Source: Sphingomonas sp. (GTDB lineage Bacteria; Pseudomonadota; Alphaproteobacteria; Sphingomonadales; Sphingomonadaceae). Taken from it: 7,019 nt of DNA. Location: contig JAIERC010000364.1 of the NCBI GenBank assembly GCA_019747165.1, positions 1 through 7,019 on the forward strand, in the 5' to 3' direction. Shown piece after piece: positions 1 through 6,655 of the stretch. The stretch's first letter is position 1; every line of letters begins with the position of its first letter. The translations under genes were made by a program, and so were the position numbers. The notes under the pieces were generated by a model. That model was given only the letters and a program-made list of their open reading frames with translations. It did not search any database and had not been told where the DNA came from.

Positions 1-30
1 GGAAAGGAACGGAAAGGGCCCAAAGCTCCG

Positions 31-75
31 CTCTTAATCAGCGGGTCCTTGGTTCGAGCCCAAGTGCGTCCACCA
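31..75 (+). pseudogene. 3' half of a tRNA-Lys(CTT) gene, candidate attachment-site remnant
   Basis: Bases 31-37 read as an anticodon loop (CTCTTAA, anticodon CTT, Lys). They are followed by the 3' strand of the anticodon stem (38-42), a variable loop (43-47), a perfect 5-bp T arm (48-52 with 60-64, loop TTCGAGC), the 3' acceptor strand TGCGTCC (65-71), discriminator A72 and an encoded CCA (73-75). The 5' half is missing: bases 1-30 have no D arm, cannot pair with the acceptor strand beyond the first three bases, and do not supply GCTGA for the anticodon stem. The match begins exactly at the anticodon loop, a known crossover position for tyrosine integrases that target tRNA genes. I infer that this is the displaced tRNA 3' end at the distal boundary of an integrated element lying to the left. 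A simple tRNA pseudogene is the alternative. Confidence 0.7.
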
Positions 76-146
76 TATTTTTCGATGGTTTAGCCGAATC
101 GAGTGGCGATGGTTCGCTTGTCGGGGTCACGGCGGGGATAGGTTTG

Positions 147-178
147 GCCTGCCCCATGGGGCGGCATAGTCGTATGCC
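147..178. repeat. Two overlapping inverted repeats (possible terminator of the minus-strand operon)
   Basis: Bases 147-155 and 158-165 can form a GC-rich stem with one bulge (T150) around a very small loop. Bases 163-168 (GGCATA) and 173-178 (TATGCC) form a perfect 6-bp stem with a 4-nt loop. The two share bases 163-165, so they cannot form together. They lie about 150 bases downstream of the SOUL gene stop on the minus strand. No clear T-tract follows either stem on either strand, so intrinsic termination is only a possibility. Confidence 0.25.
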
Positions 179-180
179 AA

Positions 181-339
181 TTAGACCCAATTCTGGCCAC
201 TCAGCGCGACGTCAGCGTCAGCGTAATTGAAACCAGACGTGGTATAGATGCCACTTTTGAGCTCGAGCTGGCCGATGGCTGACCGGCTTGTCCCGTCCGG
301 CTCGATATCGCACCCTTCGACTCTTTCAGCCTGATTCAT
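181..339 (-). CDS. Doubtful 52-aa hypothetical ORF overlapping the SOUL gene end
   Basis: An ATG at 339 opens a 52-codon frame that ends in TAA at 183-181. It overlaps the last 14 bases of the SOUL gene in another frame, the sort of overlap seen in translationally coupled genes. The peptide begins MNQAERVEGC and ends in a polar, aromatic-rich tail (GFNYADADVALSGQNWV). I recognise no family, and no Shine-Dalgarno sequence is visible before the ATG. The paired hairpins at 147-178 follow the stop almost directly, which is the only contextual support. A chance ORF is at least as likely. Confidence 0.18.
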   Translation of the reverse strand: MNQAERVEGCDIEPDGTSRSAIGQLELKSGIYTTSGFNYADADVALSGQNWV

Positions 340-964
340 CGCGCGCAATCGGGATCATCAACTCGTTCCGGCGCAGAAACCAAAGCGTCCAGGGCGGATC
401 ATATTGCGCCAGTGAAGGTGCCCCGATCGGGTGCAAATGCTGCGCCTTGATGAAGCCCAATAAGATCTCAGTGTTCGTCGCGATAGCGCTCTGCCGCACC
501 AGCCCGGCGAACCGCACGACTGCCATCCGCGCCGGCTCAACGGCTTGAAGCTGCACCTTGGGATTACTCGGCACTGGCAAAGTCTCGAGCGTCGAACCGC
601 GCGGCATGATGAACCGGACGACCCAGTTGCCATTGCCGCCACTCTGCAAGACGGGGGCGGTCATCGCGATCTTCTCGCCGCCCGCAGCCGCCTGGACGAC
701 TGGCGCCGTCATGGCGATTTTCTGCTTGGTGGTATTGCCGCCAAAGATATAGCCCGCGAGGAGCCGAAACCCCGTGCTCGCGGCCTCCTTGCGGTCGCCC
801 GCGACCGACACTTCGGCCACAACCAGCGCCGGATAATCGCGGACTTCGCAGTCACCTTTGGCGAGACTCACAGTGAAGGATGGTTCTTCGGTCGCCACGG
901 CGCATGCTCCTAGCAGGCTGAGCCCCAGCATCAGGGCACAATGAAATGATTTCATGATATTCAT
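326..964 (-). CDS. SOUL-family haem-binding lipoprotein
   Basis: The product (212 aa from the ATG at 964, or 209 aa from a second ATG at 955) belongs to the SOUL/HEBP haem-binding family. Numbered from the second Met, residues 1-18 form a lipoprotein signal peptide with lipobox LGAC and Cys18 as the predicted lipidation site, so the protein should be anchored in the periplasm or outer membrane. Family hallmarks follow in order: EVRDYPALVVAEV (37-49), GFRLLAGYIFGGN (62-74), KIAMTAPV (79-86) and again at 95-102, FIMPRGSTLETLP (115-127), and the C-terminal YDPPWTLWFLRRNELMIPIA (185-204). Length and motif order fit a complete member. The exact ligand and role of bacterial SOUL proteins are poorly defined; haem or porphyrin binding is the family expectation. 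Neither start has a clear ribosome binding site. The frame is open further upstream to 1336, but that part is antisense to nothing conserved and overlaps the cupin gene. It lies 37 bp after the cupin gene on the same strand, so the two are probably co-transcribed. Confidence 0.9.
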   Translation of the reverse strand: MNIMKSFHCALMLGLSLLGACAVATEEPSFTVSLAKGDCEVRDYPALVVAEVSVAGDRKEAASTGFRLLAGYIFGGNTTKQKIAMTAPVVQAAAGGEKIAMTAPVLQSGGNGNWVVRFIMPRGSTLETLPVPSNPKVQLQAVEPARMAVVRFAGLVRQSAIATNTEILLGFIKAQHLHPIGAPSLAQYDPPWTLWFLRRNELMIPIARDESG

Positions 965-1001
965 TTGGCCGATTCGCTGGAGATCGTGCAAATCACACCA
1001 G

Positions 1002-1481
1002 TCAGCCGTGTTTGTCGGGTACATTGGCAGGCTGCACAGACCAATCCGCTGGATCGTCTTCCTTGTCGGCCATTGCGATGGATGCCGTCGACTGCACTTT
1101 CCCGGGTGCGTGATGCGCGGGTGCATAAATGGCATAAAGCTGCATCGGCGCTGTGCCGACATTCGTGATGTTGTGCCAGGTTCCTGCCGGAACGAGCACA
1201 CACCACCCATCAGAGACTTTCTCGTCGAATGTGAGTTGGTCTTTCGCGGCCCCCATCTGGACGCGGCCATTGCCAGCTTCGAGACGGAGAAACTGGTCGG
1301 TCTGGGGATGCGCTTCCAGGCCAATGTCGCTGCCAACCGGGATCGACATCAAGGTCACCTGCAAATAGCGACCGCTCCACGCGACTGACCTGTAATCCGC
1401 ATTTTGGGTTGTCGCACGTTCGATGTCGAACGATTGGAGCTTTGGACCAACGTCTTCAATCGATCCAGTCGTGCTTGCCAT
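1002..1481 (-). CDS. Small single-domain cupin protein
   Basis: The 159-aa product has one cupin barrel. Motif 1 spans about residues 50-72 with Gly50, Glu56, His58, Asp62, Gln63, Glu68 and Gly72. Motif 2 spans 92-107 and reads GWCVLVPAGTWHNITN, with His103 as the expected metal ligand and Asn107 conserved. The arrangement around LEAHPQTDQFLRLE resembles the mannose-6-phosphate-isomerase-like or cupin_2 proteins of unknown substrate, so no reaction can be assigned. The ATG at 1481 is chosen because AGGAG lies 7 bases before it. In-frame codons upstream encode a hydrophobic run resembling a signal peptide (AVTLLIIVAAF, then AMA just at the start Met). No ATG or GTG was found ahead of that run, so export is possible but unproven. 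The last 20 or so residues are polar and disordered-looking. The gene leads a probable two-gene operon with the SOUL gene. Confidence 0.85.
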   Translation of the reverse strand: MASTTGSIEDVGPKLQSFDIERATTQNADYRSVAWSGRYLQVTLMSIPVGSDIGLEAHPQTDQFLRLEAGNGRVQMGAAKDQLTFDEKVSDGWCVLVPAGTWHNITNVGTAPMQLYAIYAPAHHAPGKVQSTASIAMADKEDDPADWSVQPANVPDKHG

Positions 1482-1488
1482 GGCGAAA

Positions 1489-1493
1489 CTCCT
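1489..1493 (-). promoter_or_regulatory. Shine-Dalgarno site for the cupin gene
   Basis: The minus strand reads AGGAG seven bases before the ATG at 1481. This decides the start, because the frame is open for about 100 further codons upstream without a better signal. Confidence 0.75.
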
Positions 1494-1658
1494 GAAAGCT
1501 GCGACGATAATCAACAGCGTAACTGCGGTTCGCGATGAACTATTCTCGCGCCCGGTATCGATCCTTCTCGGCCGTCCGATCGATAAATCTACAACGCCGG
1601 AGTCGGCCGTTCGATCCGCTCTCTGCATGGCATTTGTGTGGTCATGATCGACCCTTAG

Positions 1659-1679
1659 GCGCCGGCGCGACCAATTGGT
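1659..1679. repeat. Two abutting perfect 10-bp palindromes, possible operator
   Basis: Bases 1659-1668 (GCGCCGGCGC) and 1670-1679 (ACCAATTGGT) are each perfect palindromes, separated by the single base G1669. Their centres are 11 bp apart, about one helical turn, so two protein dimers could bind the same face. They lie about 180 bp upstream of the cupin start, inside the gap expected to hold its promoter. No known operator consensus is recognised, and GC-rich short palindromes also arise by chance in such genomes. Confidence 0.3.
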
Positions 1680-1826
1680 GGCTTTTGTTACCGTCGCTTT
1701 TCTCCGACAACGCCACGGATCGGGAGGCTGCAATCCGGAAGCGCCACCGCGACCTGCGCAGCGCTCGTCCGGCCCGAACAGCCCCACGCGTCTAGCGACG
1801 GTCGCTTGCCGACAGTCAAACGCGCA

Positions 1827-4106
1827 TCACGGATTGCCCTGCCCCGACAAGACGGAGATCTGGTAGGCCGCGCGCGCATTTGCGCCAACCGGTCCGGCAA
1901 AGGCCAGGGCCTGGGAAAGCTGACGACCAGGCTCAAGCACGCCCTGGCGAAGGAAAACGCGGATATAAGGATCGCCAGAGGCCGTGCGCCCGCTGGCGTT
2001 GGTCAATTGGATGCCTTTGGATAGCCCCCGCACAATCACCAGCAGATGCGTGTCGACGACGGAGCCGCTCACATTGGTGAGTGTATATTGGTCCGCTTGT
2101 CGTTGTTCGTCGATGGCAGAGGCAACCAGCCTGACATTGAGTTTTGACGTTACGTCGAGGAATTCCAGCCCCTGATCGCGCCGAGCGAGGGGATCGTTGT
2201 CGTCGATTGCCAAGCCGCTTGGCATGAGGCCATCTTTGGCCCCCAATGCTGCCAGGTCAGGCCGGTATTTCGAATAGCCTAGATCGCGCGGGTTGGGCTG
2301 AAGCGTGTCGGTCCGTGATTTCGGATCATAGGTGACGAATGTCGGATCATAGAGTGCGTTTTCGATGAAGTCAGTGAGATCGTCGATCTGGCGCGGCGTA
2401 AGGCCAAGGCCCCTCGGATAACCGGGGCCGCGCGGATTGGTAAAGCGGGGCGACAGGGTGGCCGCTGCCCCGGCGGTGGGGTCTTGCGGTATCCCGGCGT
2501 TGAAATAATTGACCACGGATCGGACCGTAACGAACGATCCATTGTGGAAGAAATTGCCGCTGCCTTTCAGCTGGCGTAGCGTCATCGCGCGGAACTTGAA
2601 CGCGTCCTGGGGTCGATGCGTCACTTCCTGGCGGCCATTATCCTCGGCATGATACGGGAACCCGTCCGCACCGAGACGCCGCCGGTTGAGCGTGCCCCTT
2701 GCCTGGGCGTTCAGCGCCTGAACCGGATGATCGCCGATGCCGATGTTGAAGAAATTCTCTTCCACGAAGCGCCCGACACCAGTGACATCGGGATCATTCG
2801 GTTGCTTGTTGAGCGCAGGGCCGCTGTGGCAGCCGGAACAGCCCGCGCCGCCGGCACCATTGGCGGCGGGCGTGAAGAACAGCTTTGCCCCGCGCAGTTG
2901 AGCGGGGGTAAGCGCCTGGTTGTCGCCGGCCAGGAACCGGTCAAACGGCGTTTCGCGCGTGATGATGGTGCGCAGGAACGCTGCCTGCGCCCGGAATTCG
3001 GTCTGATCGTTGATCAGTTTGGTCAAGTCCCCGCTGCTATCCGCCTCGGCGGCCTCTTGCGGGAAGGCATCGCGGAAAAGCTTGATGTAGGTAGGGTGCT
3101 TCAGCAGCGCCGCCGACTGGAAGTTCAGCATGCGATGCGCGTCCAGCAGCAACAGGGTCAGATTTTCGGGTGCTGGATCGCTGAACGGATTGAGCGAACC
3201 GGGTGTCGACTGGGATTCACCGCCAAAGCCGCCAAACAGCAAGCGGTTGTTGAAACCGGCACCGACCATATTGGGGGACAGGCGCCCGACGCTGTCCAGT
3301 TCATCGAGACGGCCGGTCTGGAGCAGCGCCTTTGGCTTGGGCTCGTGATAGAAAAGGGCGGGGGTCGTGATGACGCGACGACCGCTTGCATCGACAAAGA
3401 TGTCGGTCAGTGTCGGCAACGCATCGACGAGCACGTCCCCGGCAAAAATCGGCGTAGGGCGAAGCTTGGTAAGGATCGCTTGTGGTCGTCGGCGAGGGAA
3501 AAACGTGCCATGCTCGTCGGTATAGCCCCTGCCTTCACCGCCGGTGTTGAAGTTGAGCCGCTGGCCCGCCTTCCCCGCCGCTTCGCCGATATGGCAGCTA
3601 CCACACGATCCGGTCTGGCGTGTCATCGCGACGATGTTCTGGATGCCGGGCGTCGAAGAGCCGATCGTGCCGCCAAAGGCGGTGCCGCCCGGCAAATTGA
3701 GCGGCTGGCCCTGGTTTTCATTGACGCGCGCGGTGCGGACCGGATCATGGAACAGCATCTTGCCCAGAAACCGCTTCGCCTCGGTCATTTCATAGCGATA
3801 GGGCACAGTGCCGTCTGCCTGGCGCGGCAAAGGGAGGTCGGCGTTTGTTGCAGGAACCTTCAGCTTGTCGATGCCGCCGACCTGCTGGCCAATGAACGCG
3901 CGAAGCAGGGCGGGGTCAGGTGTCGACCATGTATTGTCCGGCGCGGCACTATTCGGGCCAACGGCGTTCTGGCTGATGGCGGCAGCGCTGCAGAAAGTCG
4001 CCACGCCGATCATCAGAGCAGACACGGGCAAAGAAATGGCCAATCTGCGCCGCAGTGCCTCTGTTGCAGAAACCTCGAACGCGTGAAGGTGCGATTTCAT
4101 AGCCAT
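1827..4106 (-). CDS. Large secreted di-heme cytochrome c peroxidase (MauG/CcpA superfamily)
   Basis: The 759-aa product has a long positively charged N-region and a hydrophobic segment (about 22-43, ending CSAAA), a signal peptide for the periplasm. Two c-type haem motifs are visible: CGSCH at 168-172 and CSGCH at 423-427. Other superfamily marks are FLGKMLFHDP (about 113-122) before the first haem, and a segment around Met508 to HNG at 521-523 (AMTLRQL..FFHNGS), matching the TLRN..YFHDG region of bacterial di-heme peroxidases. The family normally reduces H2O2 with electrons from small cytochromes; some members instead oxidise other substrates. It is about twice the usual CcpA length: about 45 residues separate LFHDP from the first CxxCH, 255 residues lie between the haem motifs, and a C-terminal part (about 655-759) of repeating beta-like segments (GLSKGIQLTNASG) looks like an Ig-type domain. 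The ATG at 4106 has AAGGGG close by; the ATG at 4100 is an equally spaced alternative. It is transcribed divergently from the acylase. Confidence 0.88.
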   Translation of the reverse strand: MAMKSHLHAFEVSATEALRRRLAISLPVSALMIGVATFCSAAAISQNAVGPNSAAPDNTWSTPDPALLRAFIGQQVGGIDKLKVPATNADLPLPRQADGTVPYRYEMTEAKRFLGKMLFHDPVRTARVNENQGQPLNLPGGTAFGGTIGSSTPGIQNIVAMTRQTGSCGSCHIGEAAGKAGQRLNFNTGGEGRGYTDEHGTFFPRRRPQAILTKLRPTPIFAGDVLVDALPTLTDIFVDASGRRVITTPALFYHEPKPKALLQTGRLDELDSVGRLSPNMVGAGFNNRLLFGGFGGESQSTPGSLNPFSDPAPENLTLLLLDAHRMLNFQSAALLKHPTYIKLFRDAFPQEAAEADSSGDLTKLINDQTEFRAQAAFLRTIITRETPFDRFLAGDNQALTPAQLRGAKLFFTPAANGAGGAGCSGCHSGPALNKQPNDPDVTGVGRFVEENFFNIGIGDHPVQALNAQARGTLNRRRLGADGFPYHAEDNGRQEVTHRPQDAFKFRAMTLRQLKGSGNFFHNGSFVTVRSVVNYFNAGIPQDPTAGAAATLSPRFTNPRGPGYPRGLGLTPRQIDDLTDFIENALYDPTFVTYDPKSRTDTLQPNPRDLGYSKYRPDLAALGAKDGLMPSGLAIDDNDPLARRDQGLEFLDVTSKLNVRLVASAIDEQRQADQYTLTNVSGSVVDTHLLVIVRGLSKGIQLTNASGRTASGDPYIRVFLRQGVLEPGRQLSQALAFAGPVGANARAAYQISVLSGQGNP

Positions 4107-4334
4107 GTTCCCCTTAAGTCATTCACGCTGGACGACACGAAACCGGCAATTTGGGATCAAGACGCGGTAAATGCTGGGCCGAGCCGATGCCAGCGAGCCG
4201 CAAATCCGGGATAAGCGACACGCCGTAATCCAACCAAAAGGCTATCGGGTTAGAACAGAGGAGGCAACCGCGGGGCACCCGACATGGTGCGCTAGGCTCT
4301 GCACCGCGTGCCATTGCGGCAAGCGACGTCCATT

Positions 4335-4351
4335 CATCGGGATGACCGATG
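4335..4351. repeat. Perfect 6-bp inverted repeat with 5-base spacer
   Basis: CATCGG and CCGATG flank the spacer GATGA, about 165 bp before the acylase start. The dyad shape and place between divergent genes would suit a repressor or activator site, but no known consensus matches and the repeat is short. Confidence 0.2.
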
Positions 4352-4501
4352 CATCGCTTACGTTGCGCGAGCGCGGCGCTGGATTTGGGTGCCGGTTTCT
4401 GTGTCGTTGTCCCCACCTAGTCCAGCCTGGATCGCCGAGACCATGCGGCTAAAGGGATAGATTGGATTTCGAGGCGGGTGCGCTAAAGCAAAAGGCTAAA
4501 T

Positions 4502-4508
4502 GGGGGAG
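4502..4508 (+). promoter_or_regulatory. Shine-Dalgarno site for the acylase gene
   Basis: GGGGGAG lies seven bases before the GTG at 4516. It supports this GTG over the upstream in-frame TTG at 4462, which would add 18 polar residues before the hydrophobic signal segment and has no comparable site. Confidence 0.65.
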
Positions 4509-4515
4509 CTGCGGC

Positions 4516-6618
4516 GTGAAGAAGCGATATTGGGGCCTGCTGGCCGTGATTCTGGCGATTGTGGCTGCTTATGGTGCGGGCGTTCGGATCGCCCCGCTGG
4601 GGCAGGATTTCGACGCTGCCCCGCTGATCGCCAAGGCCAAATCCTATGACGCGCTGGTCGAGCGTGATCGGTTCGGCGTGCCGCACATATCGGGCAAGCG
4701 TGATGCCGATGTGGCGTTTGGCATGGGCTATGCGCATAGCGAGGATGATTTTGCGACGATCGTCGATGCCGTCCTGACGACGCGCGGGCGCGCTGCCGAA
4801 ACCAAGGGCAAGGATGCCGCTATCGGCGATTATCTCGTCCGGCTCTTCCGGGTGTGGGAGAAGGTCGCGGCGGGATACGACACGCAGATCGCCCCGCAAG
4901 CACGGGCGATCATGCAGGGCTATGCCGACGGCGTTAACCTCTATGCTGCGCAGCATCCGGACTTGGTGCCCGCTGGCGTTGTGCCGCTCTCTGGACGTGA
5001 CGTGTCAGCCGGCACGATCTTTCGTGGGCCTTTTTTCTATGGGCTCGACAAGGTGCTGAAGAGCATCACCGAGAAAACGCCAGCCCGCGACACATCACCT
5101 CCGAAAGGATCCAACGGCATCGCGATCGCCCCGTCGCGATCATCGGATGGCGCGACCAGACTGCTGGTCAATTCGCACCAGCCCTATGAGGGACCGGTCG
5201 CCTGGTATGAAGCGGTGCTTGACAGTGGTGAAGGCTGGCACGTCGCGGGTGGATTTTTCCCCGGATCGCCGTTCATGCTCCACGGCCACAACGCGCATCT
5301 CGGCTGGGCAAGCACCGTCAACAAGCCCGATCTGTCCGACGTTTACCGGCTGAAAACCGATCCCGCCAAGCCTGGGCAGTATTACTTCAATGGCCAATGG
5401 CGCGCTTTTGAGAAGTCGGTCGCAACGTTTCGCGTGAAGATCTTCGGGCCGATTCTGTGGACGGTAAACCGCGATGTGCTGTGGAGTGTCCATGGCCCGG
5501 TATTCGAAACCGATCACGGCACCTTCGCGCTCAGCTATGCCGGCGAGCATGAAGTGCGCCAGCCGAACCAATATATGGCGATGAACAAGGCGCGCTCGCT
5601 GGGCGAGTGGCGCGCGGCAATGGGCATTCAGGCGTTGCCGAGCATCAATTTCATCTACGCCGATGACAAAGGGAATATCGGCTATCTGTCGAACGGCCAA
5701 TTCCCCGTACGCAAGGACGGTTTCGACTGGAAGGGCACGCTGCCGGGCGACCGGCCTGATCTGCTGTGGACGCAATATGTGCCGTTTGCGCAGTTGCCCC
5801 AGGTCTGGAATCCGAAATCTGGCTATGTGTTCAATTCCAACAACAACCCGCTGATTGCGACCGACCCGGCTGATAACATCAAGCCCGATGCCCTCGCTCA
5901 TAATCTGGGCTTGCAGACCAACATGACCAATCGCGCGCACCGCGTGCTGGAAACCTATGCGCGCGACACATCAATCACGCCGGAGGAGTTTGAGACGTAC
6001 AAATATGATCTGGCCTATAGCGACCAGAGCGTGCTCGCCGGGTTGATCAAGCAGGCACTCAGCTATGATGCCAGGGGCAACCGCGATCTGGCCGCGGCGC
6101 AGGCCATTCTGAAAAATTGGGACCGGCGAACCGATATCGGTAATCGCGGGGCGGCGTTGGCAGTGCTGATGGGCGAGCCGATCGGTCGTGCGCTCGAAAT
6201 GGGCGAACCTACCCCTCCGCTCCGCCCGGCGCTGGATGCAGCGATCGCGCACCTAAAGAAGCATTTCGGGCGGCTCGATCCGGAATGGGGCCAGGTCAAC
6301 CGGCTGCGGCGCGGCAAGGTCGACCTGCCGATTGCGGGCGGGCCCGATGTGTACCGGGCGGTCTATGGCAAAAAGCAGGATGATGGCACACTGACCGGGA
6401 ATGGCGGCGATACCTTCATCATGTTCGTGACGTGGGACAAGACAGGCAAGCTTTCCTCGCGCAGCATCCACCAATTCGGGTCTGCGACGATGGACGCCAA
6501 ATCGCCCCATTATGCCGATCAGGCACCGTTGTTCGTCCAGATGAAGACCAAGCCAGTGCTGTTCAACCGGGCCGATCTGAAGGGGCAGATTGAGCGCAGC
6601 TATCGCCCCGGCAGATAG
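4516..6618 (+). CDS. Penicillin acylase family Ntn-hydrolase (AHL-acylase-like)
   Basis: The 700-aa product (GTG start) begins MKKRYWG and has a hydrophobic segment at about 6-23, a signal peptide or membrane anchor. The alpha-chain part carries VERDRFGVPHI and FGMGYAHSEDDF, typical of the penicillin amidase family. The autocatalytic cleavage site is KG/SNG with Ser199 as the new beta-chain N-terminus and nucleophile. At the family's beta-chain spacing I find His221 (beta 23, in NSHQPYEGPVAWYE), Val268 (beta 70) and an Asn in SNNNP (442-444), which build the active site and oxyanion hole. The C-terminus (GGPDVYRAVYG, GGDTFIMFVTWD, SIHQFGSATMDAKSPHYADQ) is complete. The family hydrolyses amide bonds of acylated substrates such as N-acyl-homoserine lactones, cyclic lipopeptides (aculeacin) or beta-lactam side chains. 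Quorum-signal or lipopeptide deacylation is plausible, but the substrate cannot be read from sequence. No luxI or luxR gene lies nearby in this window. It is monocistronic here. Confidence 0.92.
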   Translation: MKKRYWGLLAVILAIVAAYGAGVRIAPLGQDFDAAPLIAKAKSYDALVERDRFGVPHISGKRDADVAFGMGYAHSEDDFATIVDAVLTTRGRAAETKGKDAAIGDYLVRLFRVWEKVAAGYDTQIAPQARAIMQGYADGVNLYAAQHPDLVPAGVVPLSGRDVSAGTIFRGPFFYGLDKVLKSITEKTPARDTSPPKGSNGIAIAPSRSSDGATRLLVNSHQPYEGPVAWYEAVLDSGEGWHVAGGFFPGSPFMLHGHNAHLGWASTVNKPDLSDVYRLKTDPAKPGQYYFNGQWRAFEKSVATFRVKIFGPILWTVNRDVLWSVHGPVFETDHGTFALSYAGEHEVRQPNQYMAMNKARSLGEWRAAMGIQALPSINFIYADDKGNIGYLSNGQFPVRKDGFDWKGTLPGDRPDLLWTQYVPFAQLPQVWNPKSGYVFNSNNNPLIATDPADNIKPDALAHNLGLQTNMTNRAHRVLETYARDTSITPEEFETYKYDLAYSDQSVLAGLIKQALSYDARGNRDLAAAQAILKNWDRRTDIGNRGAALAVLMGEPIGRALEMGEPTPPLRPALDAAIAHLKKHFGRLDPEWGQVNRLRRGKVDLPIAGGPDVYRAVYGKKQDDGTLTGNGGDTFIMFVTWDKTGKLSSRSIHQFGSATMDAKSPHYADQAPLFVQMKTKPVLFNRADLKGQIERSYRPGR

Positions 6619-6655
6619 GGGCGCGGGGCAGGACGCGTAAGACTATCGCACTGCT

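Larger units (their letters stand above)
1482..1826. other. Intergenic region between the peroxidase and cupin genes
   Basis: These 345 bases hold no supportable gene; ORFs on both strands have no start signal and no protein-like features. The region should carry the end of the peroxidase transcript and the promoter of the cupin-SOUL operon. I see no convincing -35/-10 pair and no terminator hairpin with a T-tract. The main structure is the pair of palindromes at 1659-1679. Confidence 0.6.
4107..4515. other. Divergent intergenic region between peroxidase and acylase
   Basis: These 409 bases separate two divergently transcribed genes and should hold both promoters. ORFs on either strand (about 95 codons each) lack ribosome binding sites and recognisable domains, and I do not accept them as genes. 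Inverted repeats are present: CATCGG (4335-4340) with CCGATG (4346-4351), and three copies of one arm, GCACC (4275-4279), GGTGC (4286-4290) and GCACC (4301-4305), which allow two alternative hairpins. No -35/-10 pair is convincing. Confidence 0.5.

Noticed and set aside
28..44. Alternative anticodon stem CCGCT/AGCGG with loop CTTAATC, which would read as a Leu(TAA) anticodon
   Set aside because: Although the 5-bp stem is perfect, it puts T at position 37, where tRNAs carry a purine, and it mis-spaces the variable loop. There is also no D arm or 5' acceptor strand, so a functional tRNA is not supported.
79..105. KIAMTAPV repeat within the SOUL protein (protein residues) considered as an unusual duplication
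   Set aside because: A doubled IAMTAPV segment is, as I recall, common in bacterial SOUL-family proteins, so it is a family trait and not a local oddity.
965..1336. N-terminal extension of the SOUL frame
   Set aside because: It overlaps the cupin gene in another frame. The SOUL homology and lipoprotein signal begin at 964/955.
1640..1650. Short 18-codon minus-strand ORF starting at the ATG near 1645 as a leader peptide
   Set aside because: It has no run of regulatory codons, no attenuator hairpin after it and only a weak ribosome binding site.
1548..1787. N-terminal extension of the cupin frame to a start at 1787
   Set aside because: The extension is arginine-rich and low in conservation-like features, and a good AGGAG stands before the ATG at 1481.
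2616..4214. Plus-strand open frame of 532 codons
   Set aside because: It is entirely antisense to the di-heme peroxidase, whose haem motifs and signal peptide are clear. Long antisense frames are expected in GC-rich coding DNA, and the translation has no recognisable domain.
4123..4452. Two overlapping ORFs of about 95 codons on opposite strands (4123-4416 minus, 4171-4452 plus)
   Set aside because: Neither has a ribosome binding site or a known domain, and both lie in the region expected to hold divergent promoters.
5140..5940. Minus-strand open frame of 266 codons
   Set aside because: It is antisense to the conserved beta-chain of the acylase and has no start signal or domain.
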